Assembly (NCBI GenBank): GCA_022376465.1
Contig: JACDTU010000021.1
Span: forward strand, 186,001-250,000
DNA: 64,000 nt
Source of the DNA: Cubamyces lactineus
Lineage: Eukaryota; Basidiomycota; Agaricomycetes; Polyporales; Polyporaceae
Reading direction: 5' to 3'
Shown here: piece after piece, positions 1-12,153 of the stretch
Layout: every line of letters starts with the position of its first letter
Numbering within the stretch: position 1 is the stretch's first letter
Made by a program: the position numbers and the translations under genes
The notes under the pieces: generated by a model
What the model was told of the DNA's origin: nothing
The model's database searches: none
Seen by the model: the letters and a program-made list of their open reading frames with translations, nothing else

Positions 1-758
1 CGTCCGGACACGATCTCTTGTGCGACAATGGCCTCCCTTACCACATCTCGCTCGTGAGCATCGCATCAAGCGGACACATGTACGAGAACGCCAAGAAGAG
101 CCTCGTACAAGAGGGGCTCGTGTCGGAAGAGGTCATGCAGAAAGCTGCGGCGCAATGTCTTCCGAGGACTTCACGAATACTGCACTCCTTCGGCCAACCC
201 TTCTTGCTCTGTTTCGGCACATACGGACAGATTTTCCACGTTGTGGGCTGGGACGCGATTCATCGTGGCCTACTTCGAGGTATCACATGCATACAGAAGT
301 TGGTGCCTCGGCGCCCATCGAACTCGACAACCAACGGCCCAATCTCCCCCAAGAGCGGATACGTTCTCGTCACAGGTGAGTTCATCCGCGCCGTGGCCCT
401 TTCGCGGATGCCTCGCTCAATGCACCACATCGTCGCCTACTCTTTATTAGGTTCCGCCATATGCCGTTTCGAGAAATCCACGCTCCCGCAGCACGAGGGC
501 AGACGCGTCGTCGTCTGCCGCGTGCTCCGCATCGTGGATCCCATCAAGTGCAGCTCAGTGTTGCGCGTCCCCGAGCGGTTGATCCCCCGCGAGGGCGAAC
601 TTATGCGGACGTCCATTCGCGAGGTCAGGGGGCCTTGCTGGTACATCGACGTAGATACGGGCATGACCTCGAAGAAGCTGCGTTCTGTAGAGCTAGCGAA
701 AGCTCTTGCAGTCCTTTATGACAACGAAGCTCGCGCACGGGAGCTCGCGGCACGCTAA
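1..758 (+). CDS. 3' part of a lineage-specific protein (paralogue of the gene at 33572-34818), cut by the window edge
   Basis: The frame is open from the first bases to a TAA at 756-758. A 75-nt intron (376 GTGAGT to 450 TTATTAG) has a length divisible by three, so the reading frame runs through it; exons are 1-375 and 451-758. The protein matches the product of 33572-34818 along its length: shared blocks are SGHDLL, LVQ(E/D)GLVSEEVM, RILHSFGQPF, VGWDA(I/V)H, CFEKSTLPQH / CRFEKSTLPQH, RVVVCRVLR and a C-terminal LAVL(Y/F)DNEARA. The intron sits at the same codon in both copies. The N-terminal half lies outside the window. No domain of known function is recognised; the full-length paralogue has a basic, Ser/Arg-rich N-terminus that could target mitochondria. 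Confidence 0.75.
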   Translation, partial: SGHDLLCDNGLPYHISLVSIASSGHMYENAKKSLVQEGLVSEEVMQKAAAQCLPRTSRILHSFGQPFLLCFGTYGQIFHVVGWDAIHRGLLRGITCIQKLVPRRPSNSTTNGPISPKSGYVLVTGEFIRAVALSRMPRSMHHIVAYSLLGSAICRFEKSTLPQHEGRRVVVCRVLRIVDPIKCSSVLRVPERLIPREGELMRTSIREVRGPCWYIDVDTGMTSKKLRSVELAKALAVLYDNEARARELAAR

Positions 759-1420
759 GCCGTTGTATCGCCCCTTGGCGGCGGCCAAGTGCCAGACGGC
801 CCGATGGGTGAGTGGGGCGCGGTCTATCTCTGCGGTTGTGATCACAGTTCGCTCAATGATTATAGCAGGTCCATGTGGCTTCGAAACCTTTGAAGCTTGC
901 GAGTCGCGCTGCTGGGACGCTTGCGAACTTCGATTCCTTTACGGTGGTCAATTCCATCATCGGTTTTTGGAGAGGGATTCGTCTTGCACGTCATCCACAA
1001 CCACGTGCGCAAGGCATCGACGCTATTGCACCTACGATTGACCACACAGGTACAGGTTGGGTGCACGAGCCAACTTGTCGTGAACGCAGGGGGGGCACGC
1101 GATTTTATAGATGCGTTCCTGCTCTCAATATCATATTCTCAAATAGATTGGCACACTCAAACGTAGGTTCTCCATCCATCGGATAATGCGGTCATCAAAT
1201 TCGTGCGGTCATAAGTTTTAGCAGGTGCGAAGAATGAGAGGGAACCGTGCTTCGCTTTGCAGGCCAAGTCGAAAATCGTAACAGAGTTCCGGTTTGCCCG
1301 AGGGTGGGAGGTCCAGATGTCCACGAGGACCGTCTTCTCGTGGAGACCGTCAAACTGTAGTATGGCGTACCGTGTGAGACGAGCACTCGTGCATAAGAAG
1401 GCGAAACAACTCACAAATGC
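759..1420. other. intergenic, convergent 3' ends
   Basis: This stretch lies between the stop of the upstream + strand gene and the stop of the - strand secreted protein. Short open frames exist but show no family pattern or splice logic. No gene, repeat or RNA gene is seen. Confidence 0.5.
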
Positions 1421-2227
1421 TCAGATGCCCATAAGAACGGCCAGAGCTCCCGCGAGCACGGTGACTGCTCCGACGTGGCGCGCTATCGACGCAGCTCCGT
1501 CAGGTGCGTTACCAAGGATGCTGGTAGGTGTGGGGAAAACGCCAGAGCCCAAGTCCGACACTGTGCCCTGGCTCGTCGTGGACGTCGCGGATGTTGCAGG
1601 GAAGGAGTCCCACTCGTCGCCGCTCGGCTGGGGCGTCGTAGAATCATTCTCTTCGAGGCTCGAGGTGGGGGTGAACGTGACGACCGTTGAGGTCGCTGAA
1701 GTCGCGCGGTGGCTCGTGGTGTGAGATACGGTAGACGTATGGTGTGTCGAGGTGGGCTCATCTCCGCCGATCGTGATAGGGTCTCCGGCAGACCCTACGC
1801 AAATCTCGCCCCAAGGACAGCAGCCACCATCCTGGCAGACATACCTATCGGGGAGGTGATCGGTCAGCTACCTGTGCGTCGGACGAGACATCTGGCAAAC
1901 CAACCCTGCAGGGCAGAAGTTGCCGTCTAGAGTGAGATATATGTCAGTGTGCGTTGAAGCTTGTATTTCGCGCAATTACGTACCGCTGCAGCATTCTGCG
2001 CCGTCGAGTGGGTAGCAAGTGGTTGCCGAGCACGGGTCCCAACCGGCAGGACATCCGTCACTCCCGATGGCACGGTCGAATGTGCCATTCACATTGGCAT
2101 GCTCCAGAACCCAGGCTTGCGATGGAGTCAAGAGGGTGGCCCGAGGTCTCACACCTGCCGCAACTTGGGCGACCAGTGCGGAGGCATAAATCAACGTGGA
2201 GAAGGCACTCGAGGCAACAGAGAACAT
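1421..2227 (-). CDS. small secreted cysteine-rich protein with probable GPI anchor
   Basis: Three exons on the - strand: 2227-1984, a 22-nt microexon 1926-1905, and 1844-1421, adding to 230 codons with the stop. ATG at 2227-2225 starts a signal peptide with a hydrophobic core (LIYASALVAQVAA). A Cys-rich module follows: CPAGWDPC, CYPLDGAECC, then across the two introns NFCPAGYVCQDGGCCPWG and EICVG. This is the pattern of fungal extracellular proteins with CPAGYxC/GCCPxG repeats. The rest is Ser/Thr-rich, as expected for an O-glycosylated stalk, and ends in a hydrophobic tail (VTVLAGALAVLMGI) with no basic residues, typical of a GPI signal. The second intron (1904-1845, starting GTTGGT) was chosen because it restores the Cys motif; another GT gives only a 27-nt intron. 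Role inferred: cell-surface or wall protein; no enzyme activity is implied. Confidence 0.8.
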
Positions 2228-3680
2228 CGTAGCCAGACCACGCGGAGGAGCAGCGGCGGGACAGTGAAGGGAAAGGAACGACGAGGCCCGCCACTGCTTT
2301 CGCACAAGGTTCATATCTTATACCCATCGACGATACACTTCCTCGAGTTCCTCAGCTGGGTTCTTGCATGGGCGGCCAAATATGTCCCGATTAGTCTAGC
2401 GCCGAACGGAGGCTCCCTTTGGAGGTTTGACGTGCCGCATCAGGAAGTCTCGAGGAAGTATCTGTCTTGCGAGACCGGCCGTCCTCGTCGGAGAACCGAG
2501 TCCCGAGGAAGCCATCCAATCCAATGCCTTGCTCTCGATGGATGTCTTCTCAGAATTCGAGCACAGCCATGTCGCTTACCCTCGTGCAAATCCTCGCTCT
2601 CGTCATTGACGTCCAGGAACTATATGACATCCTTCAACTTCCCGAACGATTGTACCAAGGGTCAGCGTCGCGAGGCTTCCATTGCGAAGGAGCTCTACGT
2701 TACCTTTAGTGATCTCGCGACCGATGCACCGCCTTGGCAGATTCTTGGCAACACGCAATCTTCGTGCTTGAATTAGTGCGGCTGCGTTAACCCACGAAGG
2801 CGAGTCACATAGATTACGACGCTCCCTTGCCACGCACCCCAATGACTAGGCAGTTGACAGGCGAAGCGCTCCTCAAGATGATCGTCCTGGTGGGCGTGGT
2901 TAGAACGCCATCGATTCGATCGCCAAGCCTCGATATTGTCCGCTACGCACCGGAGCTGCATTGCCAACAGTATCGGGGCGTAGTCTGTACAGTATACGGA
3001 ACCTCAATAGCCGGGTGCATGCTATCGCATCTATGATCAATACGGTGGGTGGGAGCTACCACCCCACCAATACAGACTGTGAGTAAGAATTTAACTTCAA
3101 TTCAAAAGGCGGAGTGAGGGAATGCCAAGGTGGTGCTGGCGAACCATGGGTGCATCGATGCGGACAATACAACCCATGCACATTGCACACACATCTGCCT
3201 TGCAGCAAGGGTTGCGCACGGCATCATCAATGTATCGCTTCAAAATCTAGCCTTCTAGAATCGGCAAAGCTTCCTGTTCATAGAGATGCATTGCAACGAC
3301 TGGATTCGTTCCTGGTGCGCATCTCAGGAACGGATGCAGGGGTCCAAGCCCGACAAGGCCTGCAGCATTGCCACAGGCTGTCGTCATGGCGGGGCGATGC
3401 TGCATAGCCAAGTGCGAATCGCCGCACACGAGCACATCTGCGTTCTCACAACGCATGAACGCTGCAATTAGCCCAGGAACCTGGAACTAAGTAGTAGATG
3501 ACAGCACAGTGAGTGTCGATGATAGACCTGTCAGTGCATAGTCTAACGTACCTCGTTGTACCGCCCTACAGTCAATCATGAGAAGGACCAATGCACAGCT
3601 TAGACGGCCAGGTGAAGGAGCCTTGAGGTCATGAGGGGTAGAATGAGTCAATGCATATGCGAAGTCTACACCTCGATGAC
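2228..3680. other. intergenic, no gene recognised
   Basis: About 1.45 kb between the 5' end of the secreted-protein gene and the 3' end of the citrate carrier gene. Open frames (the longest on + continues to 2776) have no recognisable family features. A G/C-rich imperfect hairpin lies near 3044-3068. The first few hundred bases should hold the promoter of the secreted-protein gene. Confidence 0.4.
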
Positions 3681-5169
3681 CTAAACCTCTCTTCCACCGA
3701 TCAGCTTAATGATGTTCTCGTATACAGTGAACACTATGCCTCCACTCATCTGTCATCTCCATGTCAGCATTCATACGCGCGCACATCTACATAATCAAAG
3801 GAGACGGGAGCTCATGCGGTGTGGATGAGATACGTACCACCAAACGCGCTAACCTCGGCGTCGTACCCGTCCAGAACCGCAAGATGCCCTCCTCGGTGAA
3901 GATCCGGTACGCGCAATGGAACGAGTTCTTGTACGCTTGTCGTGCTTCCAGACTCTGCATGCGCGTCTTGATCACGCTGTTCGTGAAGGCACAATTCTTG
4001 CATTAGCGGGTGTGTCGAGCAGAAGAACAGTAACAGGACGCGCACTCAAGCGGCATTGTTGTGTAGACGGTAACGAGCCCGGCTACCGCACCGATACCGA
4101 ATGTCATCACGCTCGACACAGGCTGGCCTGCCCGGCCTTGGCCTTGGACGAGTTGCTTGAGGGTCGTATACGTCGTGAAGCGTACCGCAGAGTTGGCACC
4201 TGCAACCCATTAGCTAAATTGGCTACGACTACGACGAGCGAGCGAACCTTGGCGCATCATCTGTAGGAGTATGAGTGAGCCGAGGGCACGCATATATGCG
4301 GCAAAAGGCGCCTTACAACAGGGAAGAGCCCACGGTAGATTCCACGAATGCCCTCTTCTCGTACAATGCATGCGGTACCGTGCAAGAGGCCACGGAAGCG
4401 CGGATTTGGGCTCTTCGCGTCGTCGATGAGCTTCGTTCTGTCTGCATGTGAGATACTGGCTGAATACGCAGCTGTGCATTGTGAATACGCACTTGATCGT
4501 TTCTGACGGTGTCACTGCAAAGATGGCCTCCGTCATGCCTGCACCGAGACCGGCTATGCAAGGGAAGGTGCTTCCTCAGAGGGAAATTCGAGAGCGATAT
4601 CACAGGGGGACTTACCCAGCAGACTCCTCGGCGGGGAGACTTTGCCCTCACCCACACAGGCACGTCAGTCTCGCATTCTCTGTTCCGCATCATTCCAGGC
4701 AAGATCACACACCTCAGCGTCCGCCAGTGCGTGCTTGAAGTGGTCGTACGAGACGAAGCGTACGCCCGCCTTGACCGCGTTACCTGCAATACTTCTCGTC
4801 TTGTATGGCCTCCCTGTTTATGAGCAAATCTCACATACCGATAACAAGGGCCATGCATCCCGAGTAGAGCCCTGCTACACCCTTCGTCTGCAGCGTGGTC
4901 TTGATGATTGTCAACGGACTTTCCCTCTAAAACCGCCGGCCGAGTCAACGAAAGGAGTCCACGGACGGGTATACGAGAAGATAGACCTTGCCACTGAACT
5001 GTGACCGCGTCTTGACATACTCGGTGGGGTATGTGATGAACCTATCATCGTCCGTCCATGTCAATACGAGGCTATGGAAAGTGTTGACGGCGCATGGAAC
5101 TCACGCTTCGACCGCGCCTGCGGTGGTGCCCGCAATGAGCGAATGCAGCGGCTTCTCCTTTCTTGACAT
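3681..5169 (-). CDS. CTP1: mitochondrial tricarboxylate (citrate) carrier, Ctp1 family
   Basis: About ten small exons on the - strand rebuild a mitochondrial carrier of normal length (about 295 residues). ATG is at 5169-5167, with exon 1 ending at a GTGAGT just upstream of FITYPTEYVKTRSQ. Three carrier signatures are visible: YPTEYVKTRSQF (repeat 1), TPSETIKTKLIDDAKS (repeat 2) and TMPLDVIKTRMQSLEARQ (repeat 3). The last exon encodes MSGGIVFTVYENIIKLIGGREV and a TAG at 3683-3681. Ctp1 carriers exchange citrate for malate or another tricarboxylate across the inner mitochondrial membrane, exporting citrate for cytosolic acetyl-CoA. The TPSETIK and ARQxYKNSF blocks are specific to the citrate carrier subgroup. 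It is divergent from HEM4 with a 344-bp gap. Exon borders inside 4300-4930 are inferred from splice sites. Confidence 0.9.
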
Positions 5170-5513
5170 TGTGCTTGGTTGTATAGAACGGGCCCTTCAG
5201 ATGTCTAGATGTCCAGGCGCAAGCGACCGAGCTTGTGATACCGGCCTTCAAGACAAGAGATGCTACCAAGCAGGATACCGGAGACGGAGTCAAAGTCGCG
5301 TTCAAGCACGCGCGCGACGAGGTCGAAGCCTGAAGGCGCGCGTACGGAGATGTCGCGGATGATCTCACCGTCTCCCGCGCTCCGACTTCTTTCCCGCAGA
5401 CTTAGTCTTCAGTTCAGCCCACGATGTCCCTAGTCTTCATACCTACCCGCTCGCACACACTACATCGTGCTCCTTGATTGGCTCTCTCTGGCTGTATAAG
5501 TAACCGCCCTAAC
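5170..5513. promoter_or_regulatory. shared intergenic promoter region between CTP1 (-) and HEM4 (+)
   Basis: The two start codons face away from each other across 344 bp, so both promoters must lie here or overlap. A TATAAG at 5494-5499 is only about 15 bp from the HEM4 ATG, too close for a normal TATA box. No other element is clear. Confidence 0.4.
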
Positions 5514-6537
5514 ATGACCACGAACGTCCTTCTCCTCCGCTCGCCTTCCGAAGACGGCGGGCCCGATAAGTACGAAGAGGCCTTCCGCGCACAGAGATAC
5601 CGCGCCGTGTCCGTACCGGTCCTTGAGACGGTGCACAAGAACCTCGACAAGCTTGCTGAAGTCCTGAGGAGGAGAGGTACACTACAGGATGGAAGCGCGA
5701 GGTACTCTGGGGTTATTGTGACTAGCGGACGTGCATGCGAAGCCTGGCAGGCGATGGTACAAACACTATCTAATGATCACGATACAAGCATAACAGACGT
5801 GCAAGGTGAGTGTGGACAATCCATGCCAAGCGATGCAGCTTTAGCCCTGACATGCGCCTCCAGGGTCGTCTTGGTCTACCGTCCCCTTCTATGTTGTCGG
5901 CGCAGCGACCGCCGCTGCTCTTTCAGCGATCCGTACCGCCCACCCGACCTCTCCCTACGTGCCACACGACATACGCGGGGGCGCGGAATCAGGCACCGCA
6001 GAGAAACTCGCAAAGTTCATCCTTTCCGACCTCCCGAAAGCACCCGCGTCTGAAGATAGGACGTTGCTGTATCTCACGGGCGACAAGAACCGCGACACGC
6101 TTCCAAAGATTCTGGGGGAGGGAGGTTTGGAGTTGGAAAGCTTGCAGGTGTATGCGACTCAAGGCTCATCGAGATTCGAGGATGACCTGAAGGCAACGCT
6201 GGGAGAAACACCTCCGGGTAGGTGCATTCGCCTCCATATTCACGTCATGGCATTCTGAGGGGACTGCGCAGAGGATGCCGGGCGATGGTGGATCGTGCAC
6301 TTCGCCCCAAGCGCAGCGAATACCGTCTCCCCTACGCTCGGGAAGTACTTTGATATTCCTTCTGCAGCGGACGTGTCCTCGGTAGGTCGTCGCGCCCGGA
6401 TTGCCTGCATTGGGCCTACAACTGCAACGTTCCTGCATGATGAGCTGCACGTCGAGGTGGCTGTCGTAGCCGAGAAGCCAACGCCCGAGGCTCTATCCGA
6501 GGGAATTGTGGCATGGGATCGGGCCCAGCAGTGGTAG
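5514..6537 (+). CDS. HEM4: uroporphyrinogen-III synthase
   Basis: ATG 5514 opens MTTNVLLLRSPSEDGGPDKY, the usual N-terminus of fungal Hem4. Introns are 5806-5863 (GTGAGT...CAG) and 6218-6271 (GTAGGT...CAG). After splicing the protein carries the family signposts VIVTSGRACEAW (first domain), VPFYVVGAATAAAL at the domain linker, LYLTGDKNRDTLPKIL, then HFAPSAANTV and ARIACIGPTTATFL near the C-terminus. Hem4 closes and inverts ring D of hydroxymethylbilane to form uroporphyrinogen III, in the cytosolic part of haem synthesis. About 300 residues, normal for the family. Convergent with ATP14 (218 bp apart). Confidence 0.92.
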
Positions 6538-6755
6538 CCGGTCACTTGGAGAGGAATCTGTAGAGCAGTCAGCAGCATGATGTATACCACACTGTACTTG
6601 AGGAATATTGCACAATGGATGGCAGGATAATGTATGTTCGAACCAGAGGCTGCATTACACCAACTCAGTCCTCTAGAACATTTTCGCACCTCGTCTACGA
6701 GTGTCTTTGCTCTCCTGCCTTCCCCTCTCTACGTCTCTACCGATCCCAACGGCAC

Positions 6756-7346
6756 TTAGTGGTGCGCCTCAGCCTTGGGCTCGTCGGCCTCGAGGAAGGC
6801 AAGGAAGGCATCAGCGCCAGTGGGGCCGCTGCTCTCCTCCGACTCGGCGGGCTTCGCGGACGCAGCGAACGTGGGCTCAGCGGCATCGTACGCGGAGAGC
6901 TCGGAGGCGAGGTCAGCGGGTAGTGCCGGGGCCTGCGGCGCGGGAGGGAGCGAGTATGCCTTCACGACGCCGACGTGGGCGTCCTTGGGCTGCAGCGTCA
7001 TCGAGGGCGCGTCAGCGCTTGTGGACAGGGCGTGGATGTAGACGGGTCGGAAGACGCACCGGCGGGGGAGCCTTGTAGGACTTGAGCTCCTTGAGGTAGA
7101 GCTCCTGAACGAAGTCTGCATACAATGATTGCTAGCGTCAGATTGGGTGCCACGGAAGAGCAAAGACGGCTTGCACGCACCTCTCCGCGCGACGGCAGAG
7201 GTCGAGAATGCGCACGAGCGCGTCGCGGCGCGGGCCTAGCAGGTCAAACTCGTCAACAATATTCTCCCTGCAAGCCAAGCGGGTTGTATGCGCAGGAAGA
7301 AGACACGTACGACGGAGGAGGCCTGCCTGAGGATTGCGGACGACAT
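6756..7346 (-). CDS. ATP14: mitochondrial F1Fo ATP synthase subunit h
   Basis: Four exons give a protein of about 126 residues. ATG is at 7346-7344. The first exons encode an amphipathic Arg/Ser presequence ending RSCAFSTSAVARR, a typical matrix-processing site. Mature sequence begins DFVQELYLKELKSYK, the hallmark of subunit h, then KDAHVGVVKAYSLP, an Ala/Pro/Glu-rich middle and an acidic C-terminus ending in EAHH before the TAA at 6758-6756. I chose the acceptor at 6990 (CTGCAG) because the nearer AG brings an immediate stop. Subunit h sits in the peripheral stalk that links F1 to the membrane sector. It is divergent from the F1 inhibitor gene (221 bp apart), a partner of the same complex. 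Confidence 0.85.
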
Positions 7347-7567
7347 GGTCGATGCGGAAGAGGGATGTGCGTGACGTGACTAGACGACGGTCACGCCTCT
7401 CGTCGGCCTCGGTTGGTCTCGGTACGGCGCCGCCGGCCAGACGCGACAATGGCGTCTAAGCTGCAGCCTCGGCTCTGGGCACGCAGACAGTGACGAGCGC
7501 ATATAACCAGCCCCTTGCTTTCTCGCTCCTTCAACGTTCACCACCCTCCACTACCTCCACGTACACT
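7347..7567. promoter_or_regulatory. 221-bp divergent promoter shared by ATP14 and INH1
   Basis: Two genes for parts of the mitochondrial ATP synthase read away from this short gap. A TATA-like ATATAAC at 7501-7507 lies about 60 bp before the INH1 ATG. A CT-rich tract precedes the INH1 start, as in many fungal promoters. Sharing so short a region suggests coordinated expression (inference). Confidence 0.5.
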
Positions 7568-8044
7568 ATGCTTGCCAGAATCGCTGCCCGCTCTGCCGTC
7601 CGTGCGCCACGCGCCGCCATGACCCCCGTTGTCGCGCGTTTCTACAGCGAGAACGCGTTCAAGTGAGTGTTTCCGACCTGATTGGTACGCATGTATGGAC
7701 GGAAGACTGACGCTCTGAGCAGCAAGAAGGAGAAGGCCCACGAAGGTCAGCGGTGCCGATGATGGCTAGTTCTACATATAATGACCTCTGGGCAGACCAG
7801 TACGCTCGCCAGCACGAGAAGGAGCAAATTGAGAAGCTCCGGAAGCAGGTGTGTAGTTACGAGATGGCGCCTTCCGCTCAGTAGTACTCACCAATTCTGC
7901 ACCAGATTGCCCAGAAGCAGGCCGAGCTTGTACGTTCCTCATCGCGCTCTTGATGCATATAGTCTCACACGTCCTTCGTCTCCCCAGGAGCAGCTCCAGA
8001 AGCAGCACAATGAGCTCCAGGGCACCTCGGAGAAGAAGCAGTGA
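7568..8044 (+). CDS. INH1: mitochondrial F1-ATPase inhibitor protein (IF1 type)
   Basis: Five exons, 7568-7662, 7723-7745, 7796-7848, 7906-7929 and 7988-8044, join to 84 codons including TGA. Two exons are only 23 and 24 nt long. The N-terminus (MLARIAARSAVRAPRAAMTP) is a mitochondrial presequence ending near RFYSENAF. The mature part has the short inhibitory segment around NKKEKAHEDQYARQHEKEQ and then a heptad-like coiled coil (IEKLRKQIAQKQAELEQLQ) ending GTSEKKQ. IF1 proteins bind F1 at low pH and block ATP hydrolysis when the proton gradient collapses; the coiled coil makes the dimer. Length (83 residues) fits yeast Inh1/Stf1. Divergent with ATP14. Confidence 0.9.
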
Positions 8045-8806
8045 ATGGACATTGCGTCTTAGCACCTTTGCTATAGCTCGTAGCAGTAAGATAGCTCCCG
8101 CGCCTCGTTGCAGACGGACAATTGCTTATGCTGTACCTTCGTTGTAGCTCACGTTGCGATCGCATGCGTCTAGTGTATCACCATGTCCAATTTTGAGCGC
8201 TTCATCTCCATCTCCTTACCTGTCAGTGTGATCTACCAAGTCGGATGAGAACGTCATTGGCGGTGATCACCACCTCCAGTGTCTGTGGTAGCGTGTGCCC
8301 ATCATCACTCAACTGAATATCGAGGCTAGCTTGGACCCTGTCCTCACGTGAAATGACGCCATTCCGCTGCACTCATCAATCGGCCGTTGTGCAGGACGGA
8401 CGTATACACCAGCCCAGGCAAGAAACGTCCGATGGGAACGGTTCACAAGTACGCGCACCTTCGGCTCACAGGCGGGCTGCCTTCGTACATAGCAGTTACG
8501 ACAAGCGGCGGCGGCGAGACTGAGCATGGTAAAATCGGACAATTCAGTCGCTGACTGCTCGCCGAGCCTATCTAGCGACGCTATCACAATCGCCGAGATT
8601 GTTCTCCTGCTTCACAGTCAGCAGGATCTAGTGGAGATGGCGTAGATGCATTGCACCACTCCGTTGAGCATATAGCGTCCGCTTTCCCACAGAGAGCTAT
8701 ATATGCACTGCTGCCAGGGGCTACACTGAACGTCACCTCACAAGTACAGAACTTGTTCACAGCCCCTTTTACATAGACCTTCACCTTCGAAAGCCTCAGA
8801 GCAGAT
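8045..8806. promoter_or_regulatory. intergenic with promoter of AKR copy 1; TATA box 8698-8704
   Basis: No gene is seen in these 762 bp. TATATAT at 8698-8704 lies 103 bp before the reductase ATG, about the same distance as the TATAAATA of copy 3. TATCACAATCGCC near 8582-8594 loosely resembles a block conserved upstream of copies 3 and 4 (GATACAATCGTC) at a similar distance from the ATG; this match is weak. Confidence 0.4.
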
Positions 8807-10605
<1,799 letters not shown>

Positions 10606-11019
10606 AAGGAGAGTTCGAGAAGGTGGTTGTACCCTTTGACAGAATCAGTGTGTCAAGAAGTACGCACGGATCGTAGCATCACATGCCCTGCAAGTAGAGA
10701 ATCGATGATAATCCGAACCACGATACTGCTTTGCGCGCCTCTACCATTGTGCAGGTGACCGATACATCCCTGCCACCGATGACACTCTGAGGAACGCACT
10801 CCTAGCGTCTGTATGAATTGGGCAGCAATCCTGCGTCGTACTCGCCGCATAGTGCGAGCCTGGAAGGATTCCTGTCATCTCTGGATCAAGGTTACTTCGT
10901 ACAAGAGTAGGTTCGACAGCACATAACTTAGGCGGATATAGCCCGTCATGAGGAGATGGTATAAGTGTAACGGGTGCCCCGAGTGATGCTCTCTAGACCC
11001 CTTCGCAGCCAGGTTGAAG
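10606..11019. other. spacer between reductase copies 1 and 2
   Basis: 414 bp holding the 3' end of copy 1 and the promoter of copy 2. No strong TATA box or conserved block is seen, and no gene. Confidence 0.4.
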
Positions 11020-11616
11020 ATGTCCAGACCAGAGCAAAAGACTGCCGTCAACATTGTGATGGTAAGTACGGGCCCTACCTGTACTATATCTATGCTCATA
11101 TTAAATGCGATCTAGGGCGCGGGGACGTTTGGAGAAGCCGGAATAGAAGGTTCGTGCCATCGTCCTTGGCTGCATCCCAGGTGCCCATCCTTGCATATAC
11201 GATGCACCTCTCATAGGTAGCCGAGTGGACGATCTACGAGACGTTGAAGCAATCCTCGACGTGTTCCAAAAGCATGGTCACTACGAGGTACGGGCACTTT
11301 TCCACTGTTCTTTTCACCCATACAGTCCGCTTTTGTCCCCGAAGTACAGGTCTTGTACTAATATCGTATGATTATGTTGTAGGTGGACTGCGCGCGGTCG
11401 TACGTCAATGGTACGAGCGAAGAGTATCTCGCCAAAGTCAATTGGCAAGAGCGAGGTCTAGCTGTGTCCACGAAAATCAACCCTAAAGTCGTACGTACAT
11501 CTTCAACACAGTGGCCGTGGGTTCCGGCCCACAACAGAGCATATTCATCGACGCATGGATATTGTAGGGCAAGGTTGCGTGGAGCGGACCAGATGCACCA
11601 GAGCGCATTTCTCACA

Positions 11617-11621
11617 ATCCC
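11617..11621. repeat. left 5-bp target site duplication (ATCCC)
   Basis: ATCCC directly precedes the 5' LTR and recurs directly after the 3' LTR (17935-17939), the signature of integrase-mediated insertion. Confidence 0.95.
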
Positions 11622-11921
11622 TGTTGAACTTCCAGGTTATCGGCTGTGCCGGACCGGGAATGTGGACTTTGTGGCTGAGGTGCCTACAACGCGCACAGCA
11701 TGGACTTTGTTCCTTTTATGGACTGCTCAGTGTACGTACTGTAGTTGGACATTCTTTCATTCCCTCCATCTTTCCATTGCGTTCTACACTGCTACGGATC
11801 CTTCCAGAGGGTTCTATACCTATGACACCATATGTCGCGATACTCGCACCATGGTCTTACTCATTGTACATAGCGATCACATGCCTCCTTTCTTCGCTTA
11901 CTCATGGCACTCCTCTCTCAG

Positions 11922-11928
11922 TATATAA
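11922..11928 (+). promoter_or_regulatory. TATA box of the LTR promoter
   Basis: TATATAAGG follows a CT-rich run. Transcription should begin about 25-30 bp downstream, near 11950, just before the first 45-bp unit. The same box recurs in the 3' LTR at 17703-17709. Confidence 0.7.
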
Positions 11929-11979
11929 GGAGGACATTCTTTGCCCCTACTCTTCAGTCGTTCGCTCACAGACTGAAGA

Positions 11980-12034
11980 GTAAGTTCCCTTATTACCTAT
12001 GGTTTATATGCAGTTACTTACTGAGTACTTGTAG
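11980..12034 (+). other. probable spliceosomal intron inside the LTR
   Basis: GTAAGT...CTTGTAG, 55 nt, with a CTTAC branch-like motif before the acceptor. The flanks 11956-11979 and 12035-12055 occur joined, without these 55 bases, at 12075-12119. The same arrangement is present in the 3' LTR (intron 17761-17815). Confidence 0.7.
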
Positions 12035-12153
12035 CTTCTTTGTGTCGCTTACAGGTACTTATACTATGCAATATAGTCGTTCGCTCACAGACTGAAGACT
12101 TCTTTGTGTCGCTTACAGGTCGCTCCCTGCCTTCTAGGTTCAGAAGTTCGTCA

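Larger units (their letters stand above)
11622..12153 (+). repeat. 5' LTR (532 bp)
   Basis: Starts TGTTGAACTTCC and ends GAAGTTCGTCA. It contains a TATA box at 11922-11928, an intron-like 55-bp segment (11980-12034) and a 45-bp unit present in unspliced and spliced form. By comparison with other LTRs, U3 would be about 11622-11950, with R/U5 after that; the start site is inferred from the TATA box. Confidence 0.96.

Noticed and set aside
1865..1890. 27-nt intron in the secreted-protein gene
   Set aside because: Too short for a spliceosomal intron; using the earlier GT at 1904-1903 gives a normal 60-nt intron and restores the CPAGYVC motif.
1961..2776. 271-residue open frame on the + strand
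   Set aside because: It is antisense to the well-supported secreted-protein gene and shows no recognisable domain.
3044..3068. G-rich/C-rich hairpin in the spacer upstream of the citrate carrier 3' end
   Set aside because: The stem is imperfect and not placed next to a gene end; no function can be argued.
6990..7036. Nearer AG acceptor for the last ATP14 intron
   Set aside because: It produces an immediate in-frame stop; the CTGCAG acceptor gives the conserved subunit h sequence.
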